A stretch of 64,000 bases of DNA, taken from Arthrobacter sp. SPG23 (GTDB lineage Bacteria; Actinomycetota; Actinomycetes; Actinomycetales; Micrococcaceae). Shown here in pieces: positions 54,321-61,831 of this stretch. Location: assembly GCF_000876655.1 (NCBI RefSeq), contig NZ_JYCN01000009.1:62001-126000 (forward strand), given 5' to 3'. The notes under the pieces are model-generated. The model was not told where the DNA came from. It was given only the letters and a program-made list of their open reading frames with translations, and searched no databases. Position numbers and translations under genes: made by a program. The first letter of the stretch is position 1, and each line of letters starts with the position of its first letter.

Positions 54321-55061
54321 CTAGCGCTGGACGAGGGTCATTTCAAAGCTGTAGGAGTCGGCGCGGTAGACGTGGTGGCCGGTCTCCACCATGCGTCCCG
54401 TGTCGTCCACAGCGGTGCGTTCCATGGTCACCAGTGCCAGGCCAGGCTCGGTCTCCAGGAGCGGCGCCTGGTAGTCATTGGCCACCATGGCTCCGATGCG
54501 CTGCGAGGCCAGCCGGAAGTTCACGCCGCCGTTGCGCAGGATTGCGTACAGGCCCTGGGCGGCCAGTTGGGCCTCGTCGATGGGGGTGATGTCGTCGCGG
54601 ACCCAGTTTTCCATCAGGGCCAGCGGCTTGCCGCCCACCTTGCGCAACCGGGTGAAGTGGTAGACCTTGGCGCCGGCGGGAAGCTGGAGGGCTTCACGCG
54701 TGGGGGCATCGGCTTCGATATGGGAGAAGCTGAGCACCTCGGTGGTGGGCTTGCTCCCGTTATTGGTGAGGTCGTCGTAGAGGCTCGAAAGTTCCAACGG
54801 CCTCCGGACCTGGCTGGACACAACCTGCGTGCCCACCCCGCGCTTGCGCACCAGGAGCCCGGAACGCACCAGCTCGTCCATGGCCTTGCGCATGGTGGGC
54901 CGGGACAGGTTGAGCTGGGCCGCAAGGTCGATCTCGTTGTCCAGCCGGCTGCCCGGGGGAAGCAGCCCGGTGTGGATGGCCGACTCGATGCCCTGGACCA
55001 CCTGGTGGTAGAGGGGCACCGGTGAAGAGCGGTCGATGCTGAGATTTAGTTGATTCGCCAC
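54321..55061 (-). CDS. iolR: GntR/UTRA regulator, probable inositol repressor
   Basis: A 246-residue regulator. Residues about 10-75 are a GntR winged helix (LYHQVVQGIESAIHTGLLPP, RPTMRKAMDELVRSGLLVRK, GVGTQVV); residues about 95-240 are a UTRA ligand domain (VYHFTRLRKVGGKPLALMEN through RADSYSFEMTLVQR). Its place next to iolB, the operators at the iol and ABC promoters, and an inverted repeat 50-85 nt before its own start suggest it represses the inositol regulon until an intermediate binds. The name iolR is a functional guess by context. Confidence 0.8.
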   Translation of the reverse strand: MANQLNLSIDRSSPVPLYHQVVQGIESAIHTGLLPPGSRLDNEIDLAAQLNLSRPTMRKAMDELVRSGLLVRKRGVGTQVVSSQVRRPLELSSLYDDLTNNGSKPTTEVLSFSHIEADAPTREALQLPAGAKVYHFTRLRKVGGKPLALMENWVRDDITPIDEAQLAAQGLYAILRNGGVNFRLASQRIGAMVANDYQAPLLETEPGLALVTMERTAVDDTGRMVETGHHVYRADSYSFEMTLVQR

Positions 55062-55110
55062 TGAGCGCTCCCTTGTGCTCCGCGACCTCCGAGGGTACCG
55101 GATGGCCCGC

Positions 55111-55144
55111 GTATGTCAGCGTATGTTCTCTTGATAGGACATAC
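55111..55144. promoter_or_regulatory. Inverted-repeat operator before the GntR gene
   Basis: GTATGTC (55111-55117) and GACATAC (55138-55144) are perfect inverted arms; an inner GTATGT (55121) also pairs with ACATAC. On the minus strand TGTCCTATCA resembles the complement of TGTCAGGACA found at iolC, fitting autoregulation. Confidence 0.55.
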
Positions 55145-55221
55145 TGCCTTTTTGACGATAATAGCAGGCTGCTTTCCGGTGGCCAAGGTCCGGCAACCGG
55201 ATGCCGCAAGGGGCTCAGTCG

Positions 55222-56052
55222 CTACGCGCTCGCCGCGGCTGCCGCTGTAGGCCGCCCGCTGCGGCACACCTCCACGAACTCCCGGAAGGGTGCGACGCGT
55301 TCCCCGGCCGGGAGCTCCAGGACTTCGGGATGCCACTGAACGGATGCCACCCAGCGTGAAGGATCCTCCAGCGCTTCCACGGTGCCGTCGCCGGCGACGG
55401 CCGTTACGATCAGCCCGTCCGCAACGCGCGCCACCGCCTGGTGGTGTCCGGAGGCGATCTTCACCGTCAGGCCGTCCGCCCCGCCCTGCCGGTTGTAAAG
55501 ACGTCCCACCTTGGAAGCGGGGAGGATGTCCACGTCGTGCCAGGCCCAGGGTCCCGGCGCCGCTTCATCGGCACCGTTCATCGCGGCATCGCCCGGCGCG
55601 GGCTCGTGGTGCGTCACCGGCCCGGCAGCCATGTCCTGCACCAGGGTTCCGCCGTAGAGGACGTTGAGGAGCTGGTGTCCTCGGCAGATACCCAGCAGCG
55701 GCAGGCCCTCGTCCAGGCTTCCGCGCGCGACGGCCAGGTCCAGTTCGTCCTGTGCCGGGTTGACGTCGTAGCATGCGGCGCCCTGCTTTTCGCCGTAAAG
55801 TCCCGGGTCCAGGTCCCCGCCGCCGGGGAGTACGACGCCGTCAAGCCCCTTGAGCGTTTCGGCCAGCCCGCCGTCGTCGGAATCTGCCGTCAGCAGTACC
55901 GGCTCCCCGCCGCCGCCGCGGACCAGCTCCACGATGTACCCGAACAGTTCATTGGCTTCCCCGACCCGGGGGTCGGTACCCCGGGAGCTGCTGAGCCGGA
56001 CCGGGATTCCGATCCGGGGGCGGCCGGCCGGGTGCAGGGGAGGAATGCGCAT
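55222..56052 (-). CDS. Gamma-glutamyl-gamma-aminobutyrate hydrolase family protein (PuuD-like)
   Basis: A 276-residue class I glutamine-amidotransferase-like hydrolase (peptidase C26). Cys123 in LLGICRGHQLLNVLYGG is the nucleophile, and VQWHPEVLELPAGERVAPFR carries the His-Glu of the triad; LDGVVLPGGGDLDPGLYG is the oxyanion region. Relatives hydrolyse gamma-glutamyl-GABA in putrescine breakdown, but no other puu gene is here. It is transcribed away from the START-like gene 40 nt upstream. Confidence 0.88.
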   Translation of the reverse strand: MRIPPLHPAGRPRIGIPVRLSSSRGTDPRVGEANELFGYIVELVRGGGGEPVLLTADSDDGGLAETLKGLDGVVLPGGGDLDPGLYGEKQGAACYDVNPAQDELDLAVARGSLDEGLPLLGICRGHQLLNVLYGGTLVQDMAAGPVTHHEPAPGDAAMNGADEAAPGPWAWHDVDILPASKVGRLYNRQGGADGLTVKIASGHHQAVARVADGLIVTAVAGDGTVEALEDPSRWVASVQWHPEVLELPAGERVAPFREFVEVCRSGRPTAAAAASA

Positions 56053-56092
56053 GACTTATTCTGCAACAGCCCGAAACGGTTAGGCTTGCCGG

Positions 56093-56581
56093 ATGAACAA
56101 CAGATACCTTGTGTCCCGCCAGCGCTTCATCGAGGCCGGCCCCGAGGTTATTTTCGAGGTCCTGGCCACGCCTGCACTGCACAGCGTGATTGACGGGTCG
56201 GAGACTGTGAAGGCCGCCCAGCCTCGCGGTCCGGAGCGGCTGTCTGCCGGCGCCAGGTTCGGCATGGAAATGAACATGCTGGTTGACTACAAGATCCTCA
56301 ATACGGTCTGTGAGTTCGAAGAAGGCCGGCGCATCGCCTGGCGGCATTTCTTTGGCCACGTGTGGCGCTATGTGCTGGAACCGTCCACCGACGCCCGCGG
56401 CGTCCCGGGCACGCTGGTCACCGAGCAATGGGATGCCCGGCGGGTCCGCGGAAAGTCCTTCCTTCGGCTGGCCGGCTACCTGCGCCGCCACCCCGCCAAT
56501 CTGGAGGCCACCCTGGCGAAGCTGGACCAGTATGTCGCCGGCTCGGGCCAGGATGCTGATCCGGGTCGCGTTCGACAGTAA
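56093..56581 (+). CDS. SRPBCC (START-like) protein
   Basis: A 162-residue protein of the polyketide-cyclase/dehydrase type: RQRFIEAGPEVIFEVLATPA, LHSVIDGSETVKAAQP, GMEMNMLVDYKILNTVCEFE and a closing helix NLEATLAKLDQYV. It would bind a hydrophobic ligand; ligand unknown. It ends 48 nt before the FCD regulator on the same strand, and lies opposite to the amidotransferase gene. Not closely related to the SRPBCC pair at 34664-35685. Confidence 0.8.
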   Translation: MNNRYLVSRQRFIEAGPEVIFEVLATPALHSVIDGSETVKAAQPRGPERLSAGARFGMEMNMLVDYKILNTVCEFEEGRRIAWRHFFGHVWRYVLEPSTDARGVPGTLVTEQWDARRVRGKSFLRLAGYLRRHPANLEATLAKLDQYVAGSGQDADPGRVRQ

Positions 56582-56629
56582 TGTTGAAGGCACCCGCAGC
56601 GGCGGGTAAGACTGAAGGCAGGAGCCGGG

Positions 56630-57337
56630 ATGGGCCGCAGGACACTCGTTGACGACCTCGTCGACGGCCTGCTCGACGACATCCTTGACGGCAAGCTGAA
56701 GCCGCACGATGCCATTCCCCCCGAAGCGGATATTGCCAAGGCCTACGATGTCAGCAGGCTCACCGTACGCGAGGCGCTCAAGGCGCTGCGGGCGCAGAAC
56801 ATCCTCTACGTCAAGGCCGGCCGCGGAACGTTCGTCAATCCCTCGGACAACTGGACCGGGCTGGACGCGATCTTCAAGGCCGCCTCGCACGGAAACGCGG
56901 CAGACCAGGTCTCCGTGGGGCTGATCGAGATGCGCCGCATGGTGGAAACGGGTGCGGCCTCCCTGGCTGCCAAGCGGCACACCCCCGAGCACGCCGAGCA
57001 GATGCGGGAGTGCATCACGGCAATGAAGCGTTTCCATGAGTCCGGTGACCTGGACCGCTTTGTCGAGGCGGACATCGCATTCCATGACGCAGTGCTGAAG
57101 GCCTCGGGCAACCCGTTTGTCCGGGCCCTGTTCGCGCAGCTGGGCCAGCTGCTCTACATGACCAGGCGGGAGACCTCGGCCGTGCCCGAAATCCAGGTCC
57201 ACGCCATCGAGTACCACCAGAAGGTCATGGACAGCATCCTCAGCGGGGACGCCGAACTGTCCCGGCGAACCATGGACGAACACATGGAGCAGACGTACCG
57301 CGACTACGAACGGTACGTGCACCGCTCCGAACCCTGA
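56630..57337 (+). CDS. GntR regulator with FCD domain
   Basis: A 235-residue FadR-type regulator. N-terminal winged helix (IAKAYDVSRLTVREALKALR, NILYVKAGRGTFVNPSDNW) and an all-helical FCD domain with metal-binding residues in FVEADIAFHDAVLKASGNPF and later histidines (VHAIEYHQKVMDSI, TMDEHMEQTYRDY). GGAG lies before the ATG. A perfect palindrome of the GntR/FadR type is present 125 nt after the stop and before the MFS gene, so this protein likely represses the MFS-SDR unit in response to an organic acid or sugar acid. Confidence 0.9.
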   Translation: MGRRTLVDDLVDGLLDDILDGKLKPHDAIPPEADIAKAYDVSRLTVREALKALRAQNILYVKAGRGTFVNPSDNWTGLDAIFKAASHGNAADQVSVGLIEMRRMVETGAASLAAKRHTPEHAEQMRECITAMKRFHESGDLDRFVEADIAFHDAVLKASGNPFVRALFAQLGQLLYMTRRETSAVPEIQVHAIEYHQKVMDSILSGDAELSRRTMDEHMEQTYRDYERYVHRSEP

Positions 57338-57462
57338 CAACCGCGCAGCCCGCGCCGGTATCCGGCCCGACATGTGCAATCGCACCCCGCGGCGGCTGCG
57401 CGGCGCGGGGCTTGACGTAACCCAGATCACGCTCCTATGATTTTCCTCATGTTCTTCCGTCA

Positions 57463-57475
57463 GATGTCAGACATC
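57463..57475. promoter_or_regulatory. Candidate FCD-GntR operator
   Basis: GATGTC-A-GACATC is a perfect palindrome with the GT-N3-AC core typical of FadR-subfamily sites, about 95 nt before the MFS start. The 233-nt gap between regulator and MFS otherwise shows no gene. Confidence 0.6.
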
Positions 57476-57570
57476 AGACTCAGCTGGTAGTCCGACGGAA
57501 TCACCCCCCAACATCTCCTAAGGATCGCGTCGCCGTCCAGGTGCCGCCTCCGTCAGACAGAAGGTCGATG

Positions 57571-58950
57571 ATGACTTCACTCTCCATGCAGTCCACCGGA
57601 CTCGGCGAGCTCGGCGAACGCACGCTCCGCAAGGTCCGCCGCCGCGTGATGCCGCTGATCGTCCTGCTCTACTTCGTTGCCTACCTTGACCGCAATAACG
57701 TGGGCTTCGCCAAACTCACCATGAGCGAGGACATCGGCCTCAGCGCTGCTGCCTACGGCCTCGGTGCCGGCATCTTCTTCCTCGGCTACGCCCTGCTCGA
57801 AGTGCCGAGCAACGCCGGAATGTACCGCTTCGGTGCACGCAAGTGGCTTGCCCGGATCCTTATCACCTGGGGCATCTTCGCCACCGCCATGGCGCTGGTC
57901 AACGGGGAAAGCACCTACTACATCATCCGCTTCCTGCTGGGTGCAGCCGAGGCAGGGTTCTTCCCCGCCATCCTCTTCTACCTGACGCTGTGGTTCCCGG
58001 CCGCGCAGCGCGTCACCGTCCTGGGCATCTTCATCCTGGCCCAGCCGGTATCCAACGCGCTCGGCGCCCCGGTGTCCGGGCTGCTGCTGCAGATGGACGG
58101 CATCCTGGGCCTGCAGGGCTGGCAGTGGCTCTACATCATCGAAGGCATCCCGGCCATCCTCCTGGGCCTGCTGACCCCGATCCTGATGACCGACCGCCCC
58201 CGGGACGCGAAGTGGCTCAACACCGACGAACGCGAATGGCTCGCCACCACCATGGACGCCGAACTGGCCGCCAAGTCCAAGGGCGGAAAGCACAACTTCC
58301 TGGCCGGCCTGAAGGACAAGCGCACGCTGGTCTATTCGGCGCTGTACTTCGGCCTGGTCTGCGGCATCTACGGACTTGGCCTGTGGATGCCCACCATCGT
58401 TGCAGCCCTGGGCAAGTTCTCCACCGCCGAAGTGGGATTCATCGTCTTCATTCCCTACGCCGTCGCCGCCGTCTTCGTGTACTTCTGGAGCAAGCGGGCG
58501 GACCGGACCGGAAAGCGCGCCTGGCACACCGCCGTCAGCATGGTTCTCGCCGGCATGGGCCTTCTGGCAGCCGGGTACCTGCTCCCGGTCAACCCCGTCC
58601 TGGCCCTGATTGCCCTCACGGTCTCCGCCATGGGGATCTACGGAGCCATCGCCCCGTTCCTGTCCATGCCGTCCGCGGCCCTCACCGGTGCAGCCGCTGC
58701 GTCCGGGCTGGCCCTGGTCAACTCCCTTGGAAACCTTGGCGGGTTCGTGGCACCGTACGCCGTCGGCATGCTCAAGGACGCCACAGGTAACAACCAGAGC
58801 GGCCTGCTCTTCCTGTCCTTCTGCCTGTGCGTCACTGCAGTGGCCACCTACCTCTACGCCCGCAAGCGGCCCGAAGGCGATGCCGCCCTGGATCCTGCAG
58901 TTGCCGCCGCAGCAGCCGTGAACGTGAACCCGGCCAAAGCCCGCTCCTGA
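57571..58950 (+). CDS. MFS transporter, anion:cation symporter (ACS) family
   Basis: A 459-residue transporter with 12 helices of the ACS group (tartrate, hexuronate, phthalate permeases): LRKVRRRVMPLIVLLYFVAY, LDRNNVGFAKLTMSEDIGLS, EVPSNAGMYRFGARKWLARI and LWFPAAQRVTVLGIF. It should import an organic or sugar acid with protons. ATG at 57571 is chosen over 57568 because of GAAGG spacing. It is followed after 38 nt by the SDR gene and preceded by the FCD operator, so transport and oxidation of one substrate are likely. Confidence 0.9.
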   Translation: MTSLSMQSTGLGELGERTLRKVRRRVMPLIVLLYFVAYLDRNNVGFAKLTMSEDIGLSAAAYGLGAGIFFLGYALLEVPSNAGMYRFGARKWLARILITWGIFATAMALVNGESTYYIIRFLLGAAEAGFFPAILFYLTLWFPAAQRVTVLGIFILAQPVSNALGAPVSGLLLQMDGILGLQGWQWLYIIEGIPAILLGLLTPILMTDRPRDAKWLNTDEREWLATTMDAELAAKSKGGKHNFLAGLKDKRTLVYSALYFGLVCGIYGLGLWMPTIVAALGKFSTAEVGFIVFIPYAVAAVFVYFWSKRADRTGKRAWHTAVSMVLAGMGLLAAGYLLPVNPVLALIALTVSAMGIYGAIAPFLSMPSAALTGAAAASGLALVNSLGNLGGFVAPYAVGMLKDATGNNQSGLLFLSFCLCVTAVATYLYARKRPEGDAALDPAVAAAAAVNVNPAKARS

Positions 58951-58988
58951 TCAACCGAACACCATCGAATCCTGACGAAAGACACACC

Positions 58989-59762
58989 ATGACAATCACC
59001 TCATTCCCCGCCGAACGTACCGTTGTCCTGACCGGGGCAGCTTCCGCCCGCGGCATCGGCCGCGCCGCTGCGGACCGGATGGCCAGCGAGGGCTGGTCGA
59101 TCGCCATCCTGGACATCAACGCCGAGGACGCCAAGGCCGCGGCCGCCGAGATCGGGTCCAACCGCGCCGTGAAGGCCCTGGGAGTAGGCGCCGATGTTTC
59201 AGATGCCGCTTCGGTGGACCGTGCGATCAGTGAAATCGAAGAATCGCTGCCGCCCATCGTCGCGCTCGCAAACCTGGCTGGCATCAGCTCGCCGACCCCC
59301 TTCATGGAGACAACCGTCGCGGAATGGGACAAGGTCTTCGCCATCAACATGCGCGGCACCTTCATCGTCTCGCAGCGCGTGCTCAAGGGCATGATCGAAC
59401 GCAAGCTCGGGCGGATTGTGAGCATCTCCTCGATTTCCGCCCAGCGTGGCGGCGGCACCTATTCCAAAGTTGCCTACAGCGCTTCCAAGGCCGGAATCAT
59501 CGGCTTCACCCGTGCTCTGGCCCGCGAAGTGGGCGAGTTCGGCGTCACTGTCAACGCGATCGCACCGGGCCCCATCGACACCGACATCATGGGCGGCACC
59601 CTGACCGAGGAGCGCAAGGCCCAGATGTCAGAGGGCATCATGATGGGACGGGTGGGAACCCGCGAGGAAGTCGCCGCCCTGATCTCCTTCCTGCTCGGGC
59701 AGGATTCCGGCTACATCACCGCCGCTACCTATGACATCAACGGAGGACTGCAGGTCAGCTGA
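58989..59762 (+). CDS. SDR family oxidoreductase
   Basis: A 257-residue short-chain dehydrogenase. Cofactor motif TGAASARGIGRAAADRMASE, NLAGISSP, catalytic Ser in IVSISSISAQRGG and Tyr-Lys in YSKVAYSASKAGIIGFTRAL, then NAIAPGPIDTDIMGG. Likely NAD(P)-dependent oxidation of the hydroxy acid taken up by the MFS protein just upstream; the substrate is not identified. It resembles FabG-type and sugar-acid dehydrogenases. The LOG-family gene starts 16 nt later, so it may be on the same transcript. Confidence 0.9.
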   Translation: MTITSFPAERTVVLTGAASARGIGRAAADRMASEGWSIAILDINAEDAKAAAAEIGSNRAVKALGVGADVSDAASVDRAISEIEESLPPIVALANLAGISSPTPFMETTVAEWDKVFAINMRGTFIVSQRVLKGMIERKLGRIVSISSISAQRGGGTYSKVAYSASKAGIIGFTRALAREVGEFGVTVNAIAPGPIDTDIMGGTLTEERKAQMSEGIMMGRVGTREEVAALISFLLGQDSGYITAATYDINGGLQVS

Positions 59763-59778
59763 CAACTAGGCTGGCTCC

Positions 59779-60912
59779 ATGAACGCCGCGCACAGCCTGA
59801 GTCCCAGCCCCAGAACCCTTGAGGTTGAAAGCCTGGACAGCTTTGACCGGCTGGTAAACACTGGCGTCCGCAGCATGCAGGGCTGGCACGCGCAGTCCCT
59901 GGACCTCCGCGGCCGCACCGCTCCGCTCGAAGCCATGGACCCGCAGGGGGCCATCTTCCTGGGCTGCACGTTCGATGACGGTGTGGAGGACTCGCTGCGG
60001 AGCCGGGGGGCGTTGATCTTCCCCAAGCTGGACACTGTGCCCTTCAATCCCTACCGGGGCCAGCTGTATTCACCGCAGGAGCTCTACTTCGGTCCGCCGG
60101 GCGGCCGGTACGAATCAACGCTGGACGCCCGGATCTACCAGTGGAGCATCCGGCCGGGCCAGCGGCACCGGCTGGACGCCACACTCGCAGCGGCCCTGCA
60201 TGACCACTCGATCGGTGACGCCCTTGATGAGCTGACACGCTCCGAAGTGTGCCGGGGCCGTCCGATGGTGGGCGTGATGGGCGGCCACACGGCGCGGCGC
60301 GGAACGCCGGCCTTCGAGGAGGCGGCCCTCGCCGGGCGGCTTCTCGCCAGGAGCGGACGGGTGGTGGCCACCGGCGGCGGTCCGGGCGCCATGGAAGCCG
60401 CCAACATGGGCGCCTACCTCAGCGAACTGCCGGACCCGGACTTCCACGCGGCGTTGGCGCAGCTGGAAGCCGTGCCGGGGTTCCGGCCCTCGGTGTCCGC
60501 CTGGGCGCGGGCGGCGGCGGCCGTCGTCGAACGCTATCCGGACGGGACGCCGTCGCTGGGGGTTCCCACGTGGTTCTACGGCCACGAGCCGCCCAACTAT
60601 TTCGCGACCCACATCGCAAAGTACTTCGCCAACGCCATCAGGGAAGCGATCCTGCTGGAGCTGTGCGACGGCGGTGTGATCTTCCTGCCGGGATCGGCGG
60701 GCACCCTGCAGGAAATTTTCCAGGACGCCTGTGAGAACTACTACGGCGCTTCCGAAACCATCACGCCCATGGTCCTCGTGGGCAGCGAACACTGGCAGCG
60801 ACGCTATCCTGCCTGGCCGTTGCTGCAGAGCCTGGCCTCGGGCAACGCGATGGCGGACAGGATCTTTCTGGTGGACACCGTGGACGAAGCCCTCGACATC
60901 GTGGCGGGCTAG
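59779..60912 (+). CDS. LOG family nucleotide hydrolase, long form
   Basis: A 377-residue protein. The central part has a Rossmann fold with VGVMGGHTARRGTPAFEEAA, the diagnostic ATGGGPGAMEAANMGAYL and FLPGSAGTLQEIFQDAC, the counterpart of the PGGxGTxxE motif of lysine-decarboxylase-like LOG proteins. These are mostly phosphoribohydrolases that release the base from nucleoside monophosphates. Typical LOG proteins are 180-220 residues; here about 150 N-terminal residues (VESLDSFDRLVNTGVRSMQG onward) and a helical insertion are added. The middle PGSAGT has Ser in place of the usual Gly. Confidence 0.8.
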   Translation: MNAAHSLSPSPRTLEVESLDSFDRLVNTGVRSMQGWHAQSLDLRGRTAPLEAMDPQGAIFLGCTFDDGVEDSLRSRGALIFPKLDTVPFNPYRGQLYSPQELYFGPPGGRYESTLDARIYQWSIRPGQRHRLDATLAAALHDHSIGDALDELTRSEVCRGRPMVGVMGGHTARRGTPAFEEAALAGRLLARSGRVVATGGGPGAMEAANMGAYLSELPDPDFHAALAQLEAVPGFRPSVSAWARAAAAVVERYPDGTPSLGVPTWFYGHEPPNYFATHIAKYFANAIREAILLELCDGGVIFLPGSAGTLQEIFQDACENYYGASETITPMVLVGSEHWQRRYPAWPLLQSLASGNAMADRIFLVDTVDEALDIVAG

Positions 60913-60922
60913 CCGAGGCGGG

Positions 60923-61831
60923 CTAAAGGTCCTTGCGGCAGCCGGTCCTGCCCAGCTGGTAGAGACCGTTGAGGTCTCCGGCGGCGAGGCCGTCCGGAGC
61001 GCCGATTTCCGGGTACATGAGCTGCCGCGGGTCATCGACGTGTTCCAGCCCCATCACGTGGGACAGCTCGTGGAGGATCACGGCCGTGGCGTAGGCGGAG
61101 CCCTGCGGCCGTTCGAGTTCGCCGGCTATCTGCGGGGCATCGAGGTCCAGGCTGCCGGTCACGAAGGTCTTCGGGCCGCCGTCGAAACTGTAATGGGTGC
61201 TGCCCCCGGTGCCGATGACCTGCCCCTTCAGCTTCGGGGCGGCCTCCGGTGTGGTCCAGGCGATGAGGAGCGGCGCCCAGCGTTCGCCGTACGTTTCGGG
61301 CTGGTAGGGGTCGCGTTCCTCGGCCGGCGCTTCGGCGGTGGGCCCATCGTTGATGAACCGGATACCTGTGGCGCGCGAGATGGTGCCTATGGCGTCTTCT
61401 ACCAGGTTCTCCGCACCCGCGGGCGCCAGCCCGGCGTTGACGACGTAGTGCAGCGGACGGCAGGGCGAATAGCCCACGGGCGTCCCGTCGTCGTTCGTGG
61501 CCAGGAACTTGAAGGAATCACTGGCTGCGGGCGGTTCCTCCGCTGTTCCCAGCGGCGAGTCCGCTTCCTCGAGCCCCGGGGGAGGCGCGTCCGCGCTGAC
61601 ATCCTTCGCGACGACCCCCGGCTGCTGCTCCGCGGCCTGTCCGTCGGGGACAGTGCTGTTGCGGAACTGGAAGAGCCCCACAAAGCGGGGATCCCCGTAA
61701 AACAGGCCGGCGGCCGTGAAAGCTGCCGCTGCGATCACAGCGGTGAGTGCCGCTGTGCGGAGAATCCGGACCGGCGTGCTCAGCCGGCCCGCGTGCCGCG
61801 GGCGGCGTTGCCGCGGTTGCGGACCCTCCAC
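60923..61831 (-). CDS. Membrane-anchored matrixin-like zinc metalloprotease
   Basis: A 302-residue protein. A basic N-terminus, one membrane helix (about residues 24-45, ILRTAALTAVIAAAAFTAAG) and an acidic linker lead to an extracellular catalytic domain with the complete zinc motif HELSHVMGLEH (254-264) and a Met-turn LMYPEIG (Met272), as in matrixins. It should cut proteins outside the cell. The start is GTG at 61831, one base of which is shared with the stop of the VIT gene (TAGTG), so translation is probably coupled. The stop is 10 nt after the LOG gene, tail to tail. Confidence 0.85.
   Translation of the reverse strand: MEGPQPRQRRPRHAGRLSTPVRILRTAALTAVIAAAAFTAAGLFYGDPRFVGLFQFRNSTVPDGQAAEQQPGVVAKDVSADAPPPGLEEADSPLGTAEEPPAASDSFKFLATNDDGTPVGYSPCRPLHYVVNAGLAPAGAENLVEDAIGTISRATGIRFINDGPTAEAPAEERDPYQPETYGERWAPLLIAWTTPEAAPKLKGQVIGTGGSTHYSFDGGPKTFVTGSLDLDAPQIAGELERPQGSAYATAVILHELSHVMGLEHVDDPRQLMYPEIGAPDGLAAGDLNGLYQLGRTGCRKDL

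Noticed and set aside
55949..57430. A 493-codon antisense frame over the START-like and FCD genes
   Set aside because: Spans two real genes with clear families on the other strand and has no motif of its own.
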